NCBI RefSeq assembly: GCF_935822925.1
Contig: NZ_CAKXZS010000078.1
Location: 114,056 to 178,055 of the forward strand
DNA: 64,000 nucleotides
DNA from: Mesorhizobium ventifaucium
GTDB lineage: Bacteria > Pseudomonadota > Alphaproteobacteria > Rhizobiales > Rhizobiaceae
Direction: 5' to 3'
A program made the translations under genes and the position numbers. Positions 7,922 to 15,446 of this stretch are shown piece by piece. Numbering within the stretch: the stretch's first letter is position 1; each line of letters starts with the position of its first letter. The notes under the pieces are model-generated. The model searched no databases. It was not told the DNA's origin and was given only the letters and a program-made list of their open reading frames with translations.

Positions 7922-9571
7922 GTGGCACGCCAGTTCATCTATCACATGGCCGGCCTCAACAAGGCCTATGGCACCAAGAAGGTGCTCGAGAACATCCATC
8001 TCTCTTTCTACCCGGACGCCAAGATCGGCATCCTCGGGCCGAACGGCGCCGGCAAGTCGACCATCCTCAAGATCATGGCCGGCATCGACAAGGAGTGGAG
8101 CGGCGAGGCGTGGCTGGCCGAAGGCGCCACCGTCGGTTACCTGGCGCAGGAGCCGGCGCTCGATGCGAGCAAGAATGTGTTCGAGAACGTCATGGAAGGC
8201 GTCGCCGCCAAGACCGCGATCATCGAACGCTACAACGAATTGATGATGAACTATTCCGACGAGACGGCCGACGAGTCGGCCAAGCTCCAGGACGAGATGG
8301 ACCGGCTCAACCTGTGGGATCTCGAACAGCAGGTCGAGATGGCGATGGAAGCGCTGGGCTGCCCGCCCAAGGATGCCGACGTCACCAAGCTGTCGGGCGG
8401 CGAGCGCCGCCGCGTGGCACTGTGCCAGCTGCTGCTGCGCCAGCCCGACCTCCTGCTGCTCGACGAGCCGACCAACCATCTCGACGCCGAGACGACGGCG
8501 TGGCTGGAAAGGCATCTGCGCGCCTATCCCGGCGCGGTGATGATCATCACCCACGATCGCTACTTCCTCGACAATGTCACCGGCTGGATCCTCGAGCTCG
8601 ACCGCGGCCGCGGCATTCCCTATGAGGGCAACTACACCAAGTATCTCGAAGCCAAGGCCAAGCGGCTCAAGCAGGAGGGCCGCGAGGACGATGCGCGCCA
8701 GCGGGCGATCGGCCGCGAGCGCGAGTGGATCCAGTCCAGCCCCAAGGCACGGCAGACCAAGTCGAAAGCGCGCATCCAGGCGTTCCAGGATCTGCTGGAT
8801 GCGGCCGACAAGCGGCGTCCGAGCGACACCCAGATCGTCATTCCGCATGGCGAGCGGCTGGGCAATGTGGTGATCGAGGTCGACGGCCTGTCGAAGGGCT
8901 TTGGCGACACGCTGCTGATCGACGATCTCGAATTCAAGTTGCCGCCCGGCGGCATCGTCGGCGTCATCGGCCCGAACGGCGCCGGCAAGACGACGCTGTT
9001 CCGCATGATCACCGGCCAGGAAAAGCCGGATGCCGGCACGATCCGCGTCGGCGAGACCGTCAAGCTCGGTTACGTCGACCAGAGCCGCGATGCACTCGAC
9101 CCGACCAAGACCGTCTGGGAAGAAATCTCGGGCGGCGCCGAAGTGGTCAAGCTCGGCAAGTTCGAGGCCAACACCCGCGCCTATTGCGCCTCGTTCAATT
9201 TCCGCGGCGGCGATCAGCAGCAGAAGGTCGGCAATCTGTCCGGCGGCCAGCGCAACCGCGTCCATCTGGCCAAGATGCTGAAGACCGGCGGCAATGTGTT
9301 GCTGCTCGACGAACCGACCAACGATCTCGATACCGAAACGCTGGCGGCGCTCGAAGACGCGCTGGAAAACTTCGCCGGTTGCGCCGTCATCATCTCGCAC
9401 GACCGCATGTTCCTCGACCGGCTGGCGACGCACATCCTTGCCTTCGAGGGCGACAGCCATGTCGAATGGTTCGAGGGCAATTTCGAGGATTACGAGCAGG
9501 ACAAGATCCGCCGTCTCGGCCCCGATGCCGTCAATCCGCACCGCATGACGTACAAGCGGCTGACGCGGTAA
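7922..9571 (+). CDS. ettA: ABC-F ATPase EttA, energy-dependent translational throttle protein
   Basis: This soluble ABC-F protein of 549 residues has two ATPase cassettes and no membrane segment. The first has Walker A GPNGAGKST, signature LSGGERRRVAL and Walker B LLLLDEPTNHLD. The second has GPNGAGKTT, LSGGQRNRVHLAK and LLLDEPTNDLD. The charged linker between them (around EAKAKRLKQEGRED) is the P-site tRNA interaction motif region. The opening FIYHMAGLNKAYG and the length fit EttA, which binds the ribosomal E site and gates the first elongation step according to ATP level. It starts with GTG. A long antisense frame here is a codon-bias shadow. Confidence 0.95.
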   Translation: MARQFIYHMAGLNKAYGTKKVLENIHLSFYPDAKIGILGPNGAGKSTILKIMAGIDKEWSGEAWLAEGATVGYLAQEPALDASKNVFENVMEGVAAKTAIIERYNELMMNYSDETADESAKLQDEMDRLNLWDLEQQVEMAMEALGCPPKDADVTKLSGGERRRVALCQLLLRQPDLLLLDEPTNHLDAETTAWLERHLRAYPGAVMIITHDRYFLDNVTGWILELDRGRGIPYEGNYTKYLEAKAKRLKQEGREDDARQRAIGREREWIQSSPKARQTKSKARIQAFQDLLDAADKRRPSDTQIVIPHGERLGNVVIEVDGLSKGFGDTLLIDDLEFKLPPGGIVGVIGPNGAGKTTLFRMITGQEKPDAGTIRVGETVKLGYVDQSRDALDPTKTVWEEISGGAEVVKLGKFEANTRAYCASFNFRGGDQQQKVGNLSGGQRNRVHLAKMLKTGGNVLLLDEPTNDLDTETLAALEDALENFAGCAVIISHDRMFLDRLATHILAFEGDSHVEWFEGNFEDYEQDKIRRLGPDAVNPHRMTYKRLTR

Positions 9572-9629
9572 GGTTTCGATCCGTTGCAGGCGATCGTCGT
9601 TTGACCTAAATTGATCGAATGGAGTTGCC

Positions 9630-9878
9630 ATGATCACGGTCAAATTGCCGCAAAAAGCCGAGAAGCTGCTGGCCGATATGGCGAGGGCCAGCGGTCGTAC
9701 GATCGATCAGGTTGCAGTTGAAGCGATCCTCGAGACAATCGAGGATTGGCAGGATGCCAGAATTGCGGAGGAACGCTTTAGGGATGACGACGGCGCGCGC
9801 ATTCCGTTGGAGGAGGTGATCCGGAAGCTTGAGATTCGCGAAGCAGCGGAACGGCGCAAGAAACCTGCCGCTGAATGA
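9630..9878 (+). CDS. Type II antitoxin, RelB-like ribbon-helix-helix family
   Basis: This 82-residue protein begins with a short beta strand (MITVKLP) followed by two helices and the segment SGRTIDQVAVEAILETIEDWQD, characteristic of small RHH antitoxins of the RelB/DUF6290 group, which bind their own promoter and neutralise a RelE/ParE toxin through the C-terminal tail. Its stop overlaps the toxin start by 4 bases (ATGA). The ATG has GGAG 6 nt upstream. GC content of the pair appears lower than that of the flanking housekeeping genes, which may reflect acquisition. Confidence 0.85.
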   Translation: MITVKLPQKAEKLLADMARASGRTIDQVAVEAILETIEDWQDARIAEERFRDDDGARIPLEEVIRKLEIREAAERRKKPAAE

Positions 9879-10141
9879 ATTGGCGTGTCGAGTTCACGCG
9901 GCAAGCCGAAAAAGACATCGAACGGCTTTCAACGAAAGACCAGCGGCGCATCCTCGAATTCCTGCATCAAAGAGTTTCGGAGCATCCCAATCCAAGAACG
10001 CTTGCCAAGCGCCTAACCGCGACCAAGCAAGAGGCTTGGCGTTTTCGCGTCGGCGACTACAGAATCATTGCCCAATTCGAGGATAGCCGGCTTGTCGTGC
10101 TGGTTGTGGAGGTCGGCAACCGTCGCGAGGTCTATCGATGA
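9875..10141 (+). CDS. Type II toxin, RelE/ParE superfamily
   Basis: This 88-residue compact toxin starts WRVEFTRQAEKDIERL and carries the RelE-type core: a basic first half, LAKRLTATKQEAWRFRVGDYRIIAQ and a final VEVGNRREVYR. RelE family toxins cleave mRNA in the ribosomal A site, while ParE members act on gyrase; the RVGDYRII and R-x-x-VY end favour RelE-like mRNA interferase activity. It is coupled to the antitoxin upstream and, unusually, its TGA also overlaps the ATG of tam, so all three could be one message. Confidence 0.87.
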   Translation: MNWRVEFTRQAEKDIERLSTKDQRRILEFLHQRVSEHPNPRTLAKRLTATKQEAWRFRVGDYRIIAQFEDSRLVVLVVEVGNRREVYR

Positions 10142-10941
10142 TCAGCACTGCCGCAAAAGCAAAACTCGACTGGTCCGCCGCCCAATATCTCAAATTCGAG
10201 GACGAGCGCACGCGGCCGGCGCGCGATCTCGTCGCGCAGGTACCGGTGGCGGCGCCGCACCGGGTGGTCGATATCGGCTGCGGGCCGGGCAATTCGACCG
10301 AATTGCTGGTTGAGCGCTGGCCGAGCGCGCAGGTCAGCGGTTTAGACACCTCGCCTGACATGATCGAGAAGGCCAGGGCGCGTCTGCCGGAAGTGGCCTT
10401 CGAACTGGCGGATGCGGCGGCGTGGCAGCCCGAAAAACCGGTCGACGTGATTTTCGCCAATGCGGTATTCCAGTGGCTGCCGGGGCATCCGGCGATCTTC
10501 CAGCGGCTGATGGGATTTTTGGCGCCGGGCGGCGCGCTTGCCGTGCAGATGCCCGACAATATGGGCGAGCCGTCGCACCGGCTGATGCGCGAGACGGCGG
10601 CCGAAATGCCGTTTGCCGAAAAGCTTGAGGGTGCTGCGCGAGGGCCGCTGCCGCCGGTGTCGTTCTATTACGATCTTTTGTCGCCGTTCTCCGACCGGCT
10701 CGACATCTGGCACACCGCCTACAATCATCCGCTGGCCGATGCCGGGGCAATCGTCGAGTGGCTGAAGTCGACGGGGCTGAAGCCGTTTCTCGATCCGCTC
10801 GACGAGGACGAGCGACGGCTTTTTCTCACGCGCTACACCGCCAGAATAACCGAAGCCTATCCGAACACGGCGAACGGCAAGGTTCTGCTGCGTTTCCCGC
10901 GCCTTTTCATCGTCGCACGGCGCGCTGCCAAAAACGATTGA
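10138..10941 (+). CDS. tam: Trans-aconitate 2-methyltransferase
   Basis: This SAM-dependent methyltransferase of 267 residues methylates trans-aconitate, a spontaneous by-product of the TCA cycle that inhibits aconitase. The N-terminal W-x-x-x-x-Y-L-x-F-x-x-E-R-T-R-PARDL pattern, motif I VDIGCGPGNST, the acidic GLDTSPDM motif, FANAVFQWLPGH and LAVQMPDN all match the E. coli Tam pattern as I remember it. The start ATG shares four bases with the stop of the RelE-type toxin, so translation is probably coupled to the toxin-antitoxin genes. Confidence 0.92.
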   Translation: MISTAAKAKLDWSAAQYLKFEDERTRPARDLVAQVPVAAPHRVVDIGCGPGNSTELLVERWPSAQVSGLDTSPDMIEKARARLPEVAFELADAAAWQPEKPVDVIFANAVFQWLPGHPAIFQRLMGFLAPGGALAVQMPDNMGEPSHRLMRETAAEMPFAEKLEGAARGPLPPVSFYYDLLSPFSDRLDIWHTAYNHPLADAGAIVEWLKSTGLKPFLDPLDEDERRLFLTRYTARITEAYPNTANGKVLLRFPRLFIVARRAAKND

Positions 10942-11139
10942 CCACACCGAGACGCACTGCTTGGCTGCGCCTAATTCGGTTTCGCCACAATGCGCAGTGC
11001 TGCCACGCAAGGTCGAGGTCTTTTGCCTCAGGCACTTGATTTAAGCCGGCATAAACTAGCTTGATGCGAATAATATTGCGCCGAACTCTCGCGGCGCCCA
11101 CATCAAGCCGTAGCGCCTGCGCATGGGGACGAACTGAAA

Positions 11140-12261
11140 ATGCATCGCGTCATCATCAGCGGCATCGGCGTTGAAATCCCCGAGCCTTCGATCACCAATG
11201 AGGAATTGGTCGACAGCTTCAATGCCTGGGTCGAGATGGAGAATGTCCGCCGCCAGGCTTCGGGCGAGACGCTGCTGCACAAATCGGACAGCGCCTTCAT
11301 CGTCCATGCTTCGGGCGTGCAGACGCGCCATGTGATCGAGCGGGAAGGCATTCTCGACCCGACCCGCATGGCGCCGCGCATTCCGGCGCGGCCGGACGAT
11401 GCGCTGTCGCTGGAAGCCGAGTTCGGCATCGCATCGGCCAGGAAAGCGCTCGACCATGCCGGCCTGGAGCCATCAGATATCGACCTGGTGATCTGCTCGG
11501 CCTCGCATCACCAGCGGCCCTATCCGGCGATCGCCATCGAGATGCAGCAGGCGATGGGCACGAAGGGCGCCGGTTTCGACATGGGCCTTGGCTGCTCGTC
11601 GGCGGCGGCGGCGTTGCATATCGCGGTCAATCTGGTGCGGGCGGGCGCACACAGGCGCGTGCTGGTGACGACGCCCGAGATCATCACCGGCCATCTCAAT
11701 TTCCGCGACCGGCAGACGCATTTCATCTTCGGCGATGCTTCGGTCTCGATGGTCGTCGAGGGGCTTGCCCAAGGCGACAAACGGCCGGGACGTTTCGAGG
11801 TGCTCGACACCCGGACCTGGACGCAGATGTCCAACAACATCCGCACCAATCTTGGCTACTACACGCGCACCGCCCAGCACGATCCGTATATGATCTACCT
11901 GGAAGGCAACCTGATCAAGCAGGTCGGCAACAAGGTGTTCAAGGAAGTCACCGTCGCCGGGCACAAGTTCATCGTCGAGTTCCTGGCCGAGCATGGGCTG
12001 ACGCCGCAAGCGATCCGGCGCTTCTGGCTGCATCAGGCCAATGCCCGGATGAACGCCATGATCCTGAAGCTGTCGTTCGGCCACGAGGTCGGCCATGACC
12101 GCGCGCCGATGGTGCTGGAGCGCCTCGGCAACACCGCCGGCGCCGGTGCAGTCGTCGCCTTGTCGGAAAACCACGCTGACATGAACGCCGGCGACTATGG
12201 CCTGCTCTGCGCCTTCGGCGCCGGCTACTCCATCGGCGGGGCGCTGTTGCGCATGCTCTGA
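11140..12261 (+). CDS. Beta-ketoacyl-ACP synthase III-like protein (thiolase fold)
   Basis: This 373-residue FabH-family condensing enzyme keeps the complete triad: Cys152 in GLGCSSAAAALH, His in WLHQANARMN and Asn in GNTAGAGAV. It is longer than housekeeping FabH (about 320), with an extended segment at residues 25-85 (NAWVEMENVRRQAS onward) before the core. It sits alone, away from any fab or plsX gene, so it may make a special acyl primer rather than serve general fatty-acid initiation; that is inference. The ATG at 11140 follows a 198-bp gap with no strong Shine-Dalgarno visible. Confidence 0.85.
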   Translation: MHRVIISGIGVEIPEPSITNEELVDSFNAWVEMENVRRQASGETLLHKSDSAFIVHASGVQTRHVIEREGILDPTRMAPRIPARPDDALSLEAEFGIASARKALDHAGLEPSDIDLVICSASHHQRPYPAIAIEMQQAMGTKGAGFDMGLGCSSAAAALHIAVNLVRAGAHRRVLVTTPEIITGHLNFRDRQTHFIFGDASVSMVVEGLAQGDKRPGRFEVLDTRTWTQMSNNIRTNLGYYTRTAQHDPYMIYLEGNLIKQVGNKVFKEVTVAGHKFIVEFLAEHGLTPQAIRRFWLHQANARMNAMILKLSFGHEVGHDRAPMVLERLGNTAGAGAVVALSENHADMNAGDYGLLCAFGAGYSIGGALLRML

Positions 12262-12365
12262 TTGGCGCGAACGGCCCTGCATTGGAGGGCGCCGGTGCAA
12301 TCGCATCAGTCTGCTTGATTGGAGCATCAGTGCTTTCGACTGGACCTGATGAGTTCGCTGCGGCT

Positions 12366-12467
12366 AAAGCGCGTCGCGTTTGACCGGCCTCATGCGACGC
12401 GCTTTAGGTTGTAGTTTTATGCATGTCGTTATCGCAAAACCGCTGCACACTTTTGCGCGACATGCAT
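12366..12467. repeat. Two-hairpin intergenic repeat (type A, full copy)
   Basis: Hairpin 1 has a perfect 12-bp stem, AAAGCGCGTCGC at 12366-12377 and its complement at 12394-12405. Hairpin 2 has outer arms ATGCATGTCG (12419-12428) and CGACATGCAT (12458-12467) with a nested CGCAAAA/TTTTGCG stem. Half copies of the same element occur at 16891-16967 and 59670-59709. I recognise this as a very common Mesorhizobium intergenic repeat of the RIME-like kind. It lies between two genes read in the same direction and may influence read-through or mRNA ends. Confidence 0.85.
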
Positions 12468-12501
12468 TAATTGCTTGGCATCACCCACGGAAGCGAAGCC
12501 T

Positions 12502-13119
12502 ATGCTGGACCTCTTCCCCGAGACCGTAAACCCGGTCGAAATCATCCCGGCGCGGAAACTTGCCGCGCGGGTGGCCGCGCTTTACGTCGCGCCATCGGAT
12601 CATTTCGAGACACGCGCGGTTGATGAATTGCGGCTCGGCTTCGACGGCATCGACGGCGATTTTCACGCTGGCGCGACGCGGCGCTCCGGCGGGCGCGAGC
12701 CCTGGTATCCACGCGGCACCGAGATGCGCAACGAGCGGCAGCTGTCGATCGTGGCGGCGGACGAGCTGGCGATCGTCGCCCGGCGGATGGGGATCGCCGA
12801 GATCAAGCCCCAGTGGATCGGCGCCAATCTGTTGATCGAGGGCCTGCCGCATCTCTCGATGCTGCCGTCCGGCACGCTGCTGTTCTTCAAAGGAGGCGTC
12901 ACCGTCAAGGTCGACGCGCAGAACGGACCATGCCGCATCGCTGGGCGATCGGTCGCCGAAAATGCCGGAATGGCCGACCACGAAGCCGGCGCGCTGTTGT
13001 TCCCGAAGGCGGCAAAGCGGTTGCGCGGCCTCGTCGCCTGGGTGGAAAAACCAGGCCGCATCGCGGCCGGCGAAGAGATTTCGGTGCGTGTGCCCGAGCA
13101 GTGGATTTATCGGGCATAG
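12502..13119 (+). CDS. MOSC domain-containing protein
   Basis: This 205-residue protein has a MOSC domain, the C-terminal fold of molybdenum-cofactor sulfurases and of YiiM/mARC-like enzymes. The visible hallmarks are FDGIDGDFHAG, the NERQLSIVAADEL segment, WIGANLLIEG, LPSGTLLFF and the conserved cysteine in NGPCRIAGRS, which in the family carries or binds sulfur or Moco. I placed the start at the ATG at 12502; an in-frame TTG at 12475 is possible but would put the start just next to the repeat. Family membership is clear, but the reaction is not. Confidence 0.87.
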   Translation: MLDLFPETVNPVEIIPARKLAARVAALYVAPSDHFETRAVDELRLGFDGIDGDFHAGATRRSGGREPWYPRGTEMRNERQLSIVAADELAIVARRMGIAEIKPQWIGANLLIEGLPHLSMLPSGTLLFFKGGVTVKVDAQNGPCRIAGRSVAENAGMADHEAGALLFPKAAKRLRGLVAWVEKPGRIAAGEEISVRVPEQWIYRA

Positions 13120-13437
13120 TTGCCTGGCCAGGCGTCGCCAGCCGGGGGGAGGTGGTCGCCCACGGGTCTCTTGCCTTGGCAAGCCCGAGGACAGGCTCCG
13201 CGGCCGGAGAGGAGGCCTCGTAGAGCGTGGTTCCCCTCTCCGTCTCGGCTTCGCCGAGCCACCTCTCCCCACTTTCGTGGGGCGAGGAACCCAAGCTGGA
13301 ATGGAGCCGCGATTCGACGCTGAAGGCTGGCACTTTGTTCTTGCTTTGTGCTGATCCGCGCCGACGCCCCCCCACCGAAGCGGGTTTTTGTAGGCGGGAC
13401 GGAGGGGCGCCGTAGAGCTCATCCGGGTGCCATCGCA
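13120..13437. repeat. Repeat-rich gap between convergent genes
   Basis: This 318-bp stretch has no credible gene. It contains C-rich/G-rich palindromic pieces: a TCTCGGCTTCGCCGAG hairpin near 13242-13257, a CCCCACTTTCGTGGGG hairpin near 13267-13282 and G-rich arms near 13140-13160. They resemble the CTCCCC-type palindromic repeats seen at 2279, 28229 and 30058. A short stem followed by GGGTTTTTGT near 13382-13392 might be a weak terminator remnant. Confidence 0.6.
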
Positions 13438-13749
13438 CTATTCCTCACCGTCATCCTCGAGCTGACGTGTGGCGCGCCAGCGGGTCAGCACGATGTTTGT
13501 CTGTTCCATGACGAAGAAGCGCGCGGAGTCGCGGTCGTAGCCTTCGGCCAGCAGTTTTTCGTAGTCGGTGTGCATATGACGGATGTGGGCTATTGTCGCC
13601 AGCCATACGGCAATGCTCGGCGGCAAGCTCTTCATATGCACCGCGCCGGCGTCGGCGCGGATCTTCTCCATGTCGGCATAGGGCGCCAGCGGCAAAAGCG
13701 CTGTCAGCGCCTTCGCGATGGCGCGGCGGCGGCCGGTCGGCGCGCTCAT
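13438..13749 (-). CDS. DUF2293 domain-containing protein
   Basis: This small 103-residue protein is largely helical and rich in charged residues. Residues 1-75 fit DUF2293: a short basic N-terminus, LPLAPYADMEKIRADA, and the central block AVWLATIAHIRHMHTDYEKL, followed by a D-R-D-S-A-R-FFV segment typical of this rhizobial family. No function is known. Its ATG overlaps the stop of trmO by four bases, so the two are co-translated. No membrane segment or signal peptide is present. Confidence 0.8.
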   Translation of the reverse strand: MSAPTGRRRAIAKALTALLPLAPYADMEKIRADAGAVHMKSLPPSIAVWLATIAHIRHMHTDYEKLLAEGYDRDSARFFVMEQTNIVLTRWRATRQLEDDGEE

Positions 13750-14357
13750 TGCCCCTCCCGTCCTGGTATGACCTGTCCGGGCAAGTCCCGTCCGGCAATG
13801 GTCGCGTCGGCAAAGGCATCGGTCGAAGCGAAATAAGGTTTGATGTCGATGACCGGCGTGCCGTCGAGCAGGTCGATGGCATCGATATCGATACGGCCCG
13901 TTTCGATATCGAGGGCGACGAGCCTGGCGATATGCAGCCCGACCGGGTTCGGTCGGGCCGGGGAGCGCAGCGAAAAAACGCCCTTCGGTTCAGCCGCATG
14001 GCGGGGTTTCTGAACAATCAGGGTCCGCGGTGCGTGGTGCAGCCAGGACAGGATGATGACGTGGCGGGCGCGTTCAAGCCCGAGCAGGCCCTCGCGATAG
14101 GGCAGGTCGATCGTGAGAACCGCCGGCTGTCCGGTTTCCCGCGCGGCTTTCATGTTCTTGGGGCAAGTTTCCCGCGTGGTCCAGGGCGAGGCGATGCGGC
14201 CGATGAAGACGACATGGCCGTCCGGCGGCATATCGGCGGGATCAGTTTCCAGAAGCTTTTCGCCGCTGCGCGTTTCGAACATGGTTTTTCGCCCCGATCC
14301 TGCTTCCGGCTGTGCGCGATCTGCCACGTGCGTCATTTTCTTGTCCGGAAGCGACAT
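13746..14357 (-). CDS. trmO: tRNA (N6-threonylcarbamoyladenosine37-N6)-methyltransferase TrmO-like (TsaA domain)
   Basis: This 203-residue protein has a TsaA/TrmO beta-barrel domain. TrmO methylates N6 of t6A37 in a subset of tRNAs using SAM. Signature stretches are FIGRIASPWTTRETCPKN, the central YREGLLGLERARHVIILSWLHHA split across residues 97-120, and RSPARPNPVGLHIARLV, the most conserved block (R-x-P-x-R-P-N-P-x-G). An N-terminal extension of about 45 residues precedes the domain. The gene is divergent from the ArsR-methyltransferase/metF operon, 66 bp apart, and shares that SAM theme; a perfect palindrome lies between them. The methyltransferase activity in this organism is inferred from the family. 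Confidence 0.82.
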   Translation of the reverse strand: MSLPDKKMTHVADRAQPEAGSGRKTMFETRSGEKLLETDPADMPPDGHVVFIGRIASPWTTRETCPKNMKAARETGQPAVLTIDLPYREGLLGLERARHVIILSWLHHAPRTLIVQKPRHAAEPKGVFSLRSPARPNPVGLHIARLVALDIETGRIDIDAIDLLDGTPVIDIKPYFASTDAFADATIAGRDLPGQVIPGREGQ

Positions 14358-14384
14358 AGCGCTTGCAAGCCTATCAAAATCGAC

Positions 14385-14400
14385 ATAAACATATGTTTAT
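14385..14400. promoter_or_regulatory. Perfect 16-bp palindrome, candidate ArsR-family operator
   Basis: ATAAACATATGTTTAT is a perfect inverted repeat, AT-rich in a GC-rich setting, placed 23 nt before the ArsR-methyltransferase ATG (14424) and 27 nt from the divergent trmO start (14357). ArsR-family dimers bind such palindromes, so autoregulation and joint control of both units are likely but inferred. Confidence 0.65.
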
Positions 14401-14423
14401 ATCTTTTCAAAGAGAATGCTCGC

Positions 14424-15446
14424 ATGCATGTCGCGCTAGACACCATGGTAGATACATTGAAGGCGGCGGCCGAATCCAGCCGGTTGCGCATCCTGGCCTT
14501 GCTGTCGCGCGGCGACCTCACCGTTTCCGATCTCACCGAAATCCTCGGCCAGTCGCAGCCGCGCGTCTCGCGCCACCTGAAGCTTTTGCTGGAGGCGGGA
14601 CTGATCGGCCGCTATCAGGAGGGCTCATGGGCTTTCTTCCGGCTGTCGGATTCGGATGCGGCGCGGGATTTTGTGCTCAGGCTGGTATCCGGCATCCGGG
14701 ACGCCGATCCGCAGGTCGAGCGTGACCTCGAGCGGCTGGCGGCGGTCAAGCGCAAGCGGCAGGATCGCGCCGCCGAATATTTCTCCGTAAATGCCGCAAG
14801 CTGGGACCACATCCGCTCGCTGCATGTGCCGGACCGCGCCGTGGAGGCAGCGCTGCTCAAGCTCGTCGGCAAGCGGCCGTTCCAGTCGATGCTCGACCTT
14901 GGCACCGGCACCGGGCGGTTGCTCGAGATCTTTTCGCCGCTCTACCGGCGCGGCATCGGCATCGACATGTCGCGCGAGATGCTGACGGTGGCGCGCGCCA
15001 ATCTCGACAAGGCCGGCATTTCGAATGCGCAGGTGCGCCAGGGCGACATTTTTGCGCCGCCGGTCGAGCGCGACGCCTTCGATCTCGTCACCATCCACCA
15101 GGTGCTGCACTATCTCGACGATCCTGCCCGCGCCATCCGCGAGGCAGCAAGGCTGTTGCGTCCGGCAGGCCGGCTGGTGATCGTGGATTTCGCTCCGCAT
15201 TCGTTGGAATTCCTGCGCGACGTCCACGCGCATGTGCGGCTCGGCTTTTCCGACCGGCAGATCACCGAATGGTTTTCGGAGGCCGGGCTCGACCTCGAGG
15301 AGAGCCAGGAATTCGAGCCGCGCGCCGGCAACGAGCCCAGGCTCACCGTAAAACTGTGGCTCGGCCGTGACCAGCGCATGCTGATCGCCGATCCTTTCAA
15401 TCACACACAACCGGCCAACGCCTATCCGATAGGGGAAACCGCCTGA
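14424..15446 (+). CDS. ArsR-family regulator fused to a SAM-dependent methyltransferase domain
   Basis: This is a 340-residue two-domain protein. Residues 5-80 form a winged helix-turn-helix of the ArsR type (ESSRLRILALLSRGDLTVSD, then QPRVSRHLKLLLEAGLIGRY). Residues about 110-300 form a class I methyltransferase with motif I MLDLGTGTGRLLEI, GIGIDMSREML and VTIHQVLHYLDDP. The stop and the metF start share a base (TGATG). Such fusions next to metF suggest a regulator that senses SAM or S-adenosylhomocysteine through its methyltransferase-like domain; whether the domain is catalytic is unknown. I used the ATG at 14424 because it precedes the HTH and follows AAAGAGA; the frame is open much further upstream without homology. 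Confidence 0.9.
   Translation: MHVALDTMVDTLKAAAESSRLRILALLSRGDLTVSDLTEILGQSQPRVSRHLKLLLEAGLIGRYQEGSWAFFRLSDSDAARDFVLRLVSGIRDADPQVERDLERLAAVKRKRQDRAAEYFSVNAASWDHIRSLHVPDRAVEAALLKLVGKRPFQSMLDLGTGTGRLLEIFSPLYRRGIGIDMSREMLTVARANLDKAGISNAQVRQGDIFAPPVERDAFDLVTIHQVLHYLDDPARAIREAARLLRPAGRLVIVDFAPHSLEFLRDVHAHVRLGFSDRQITEWFSEAGLDLEESQEFEPRAGNEPRLTVKLWLGRDQRMLIADPFNHTQPANAYPIGETA

Noticed and set aside
7616..9643. A 675-codon open frame on the minus strand opposite ettA
   Set aside because: It mirrors ettA codons, is rich in low-information Arg/Ala/Gly/Leu/Asp composition and has no recognisable domain; ettA on the plus strand is a complete conserved protein.
11473..12327. A 284-codon minus-strand frame opposite the KAS III-like gene
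   Set aside because: Low-complexity His/Arg/Asp/Gln-rich shadow; runs into a palindromic repeat.
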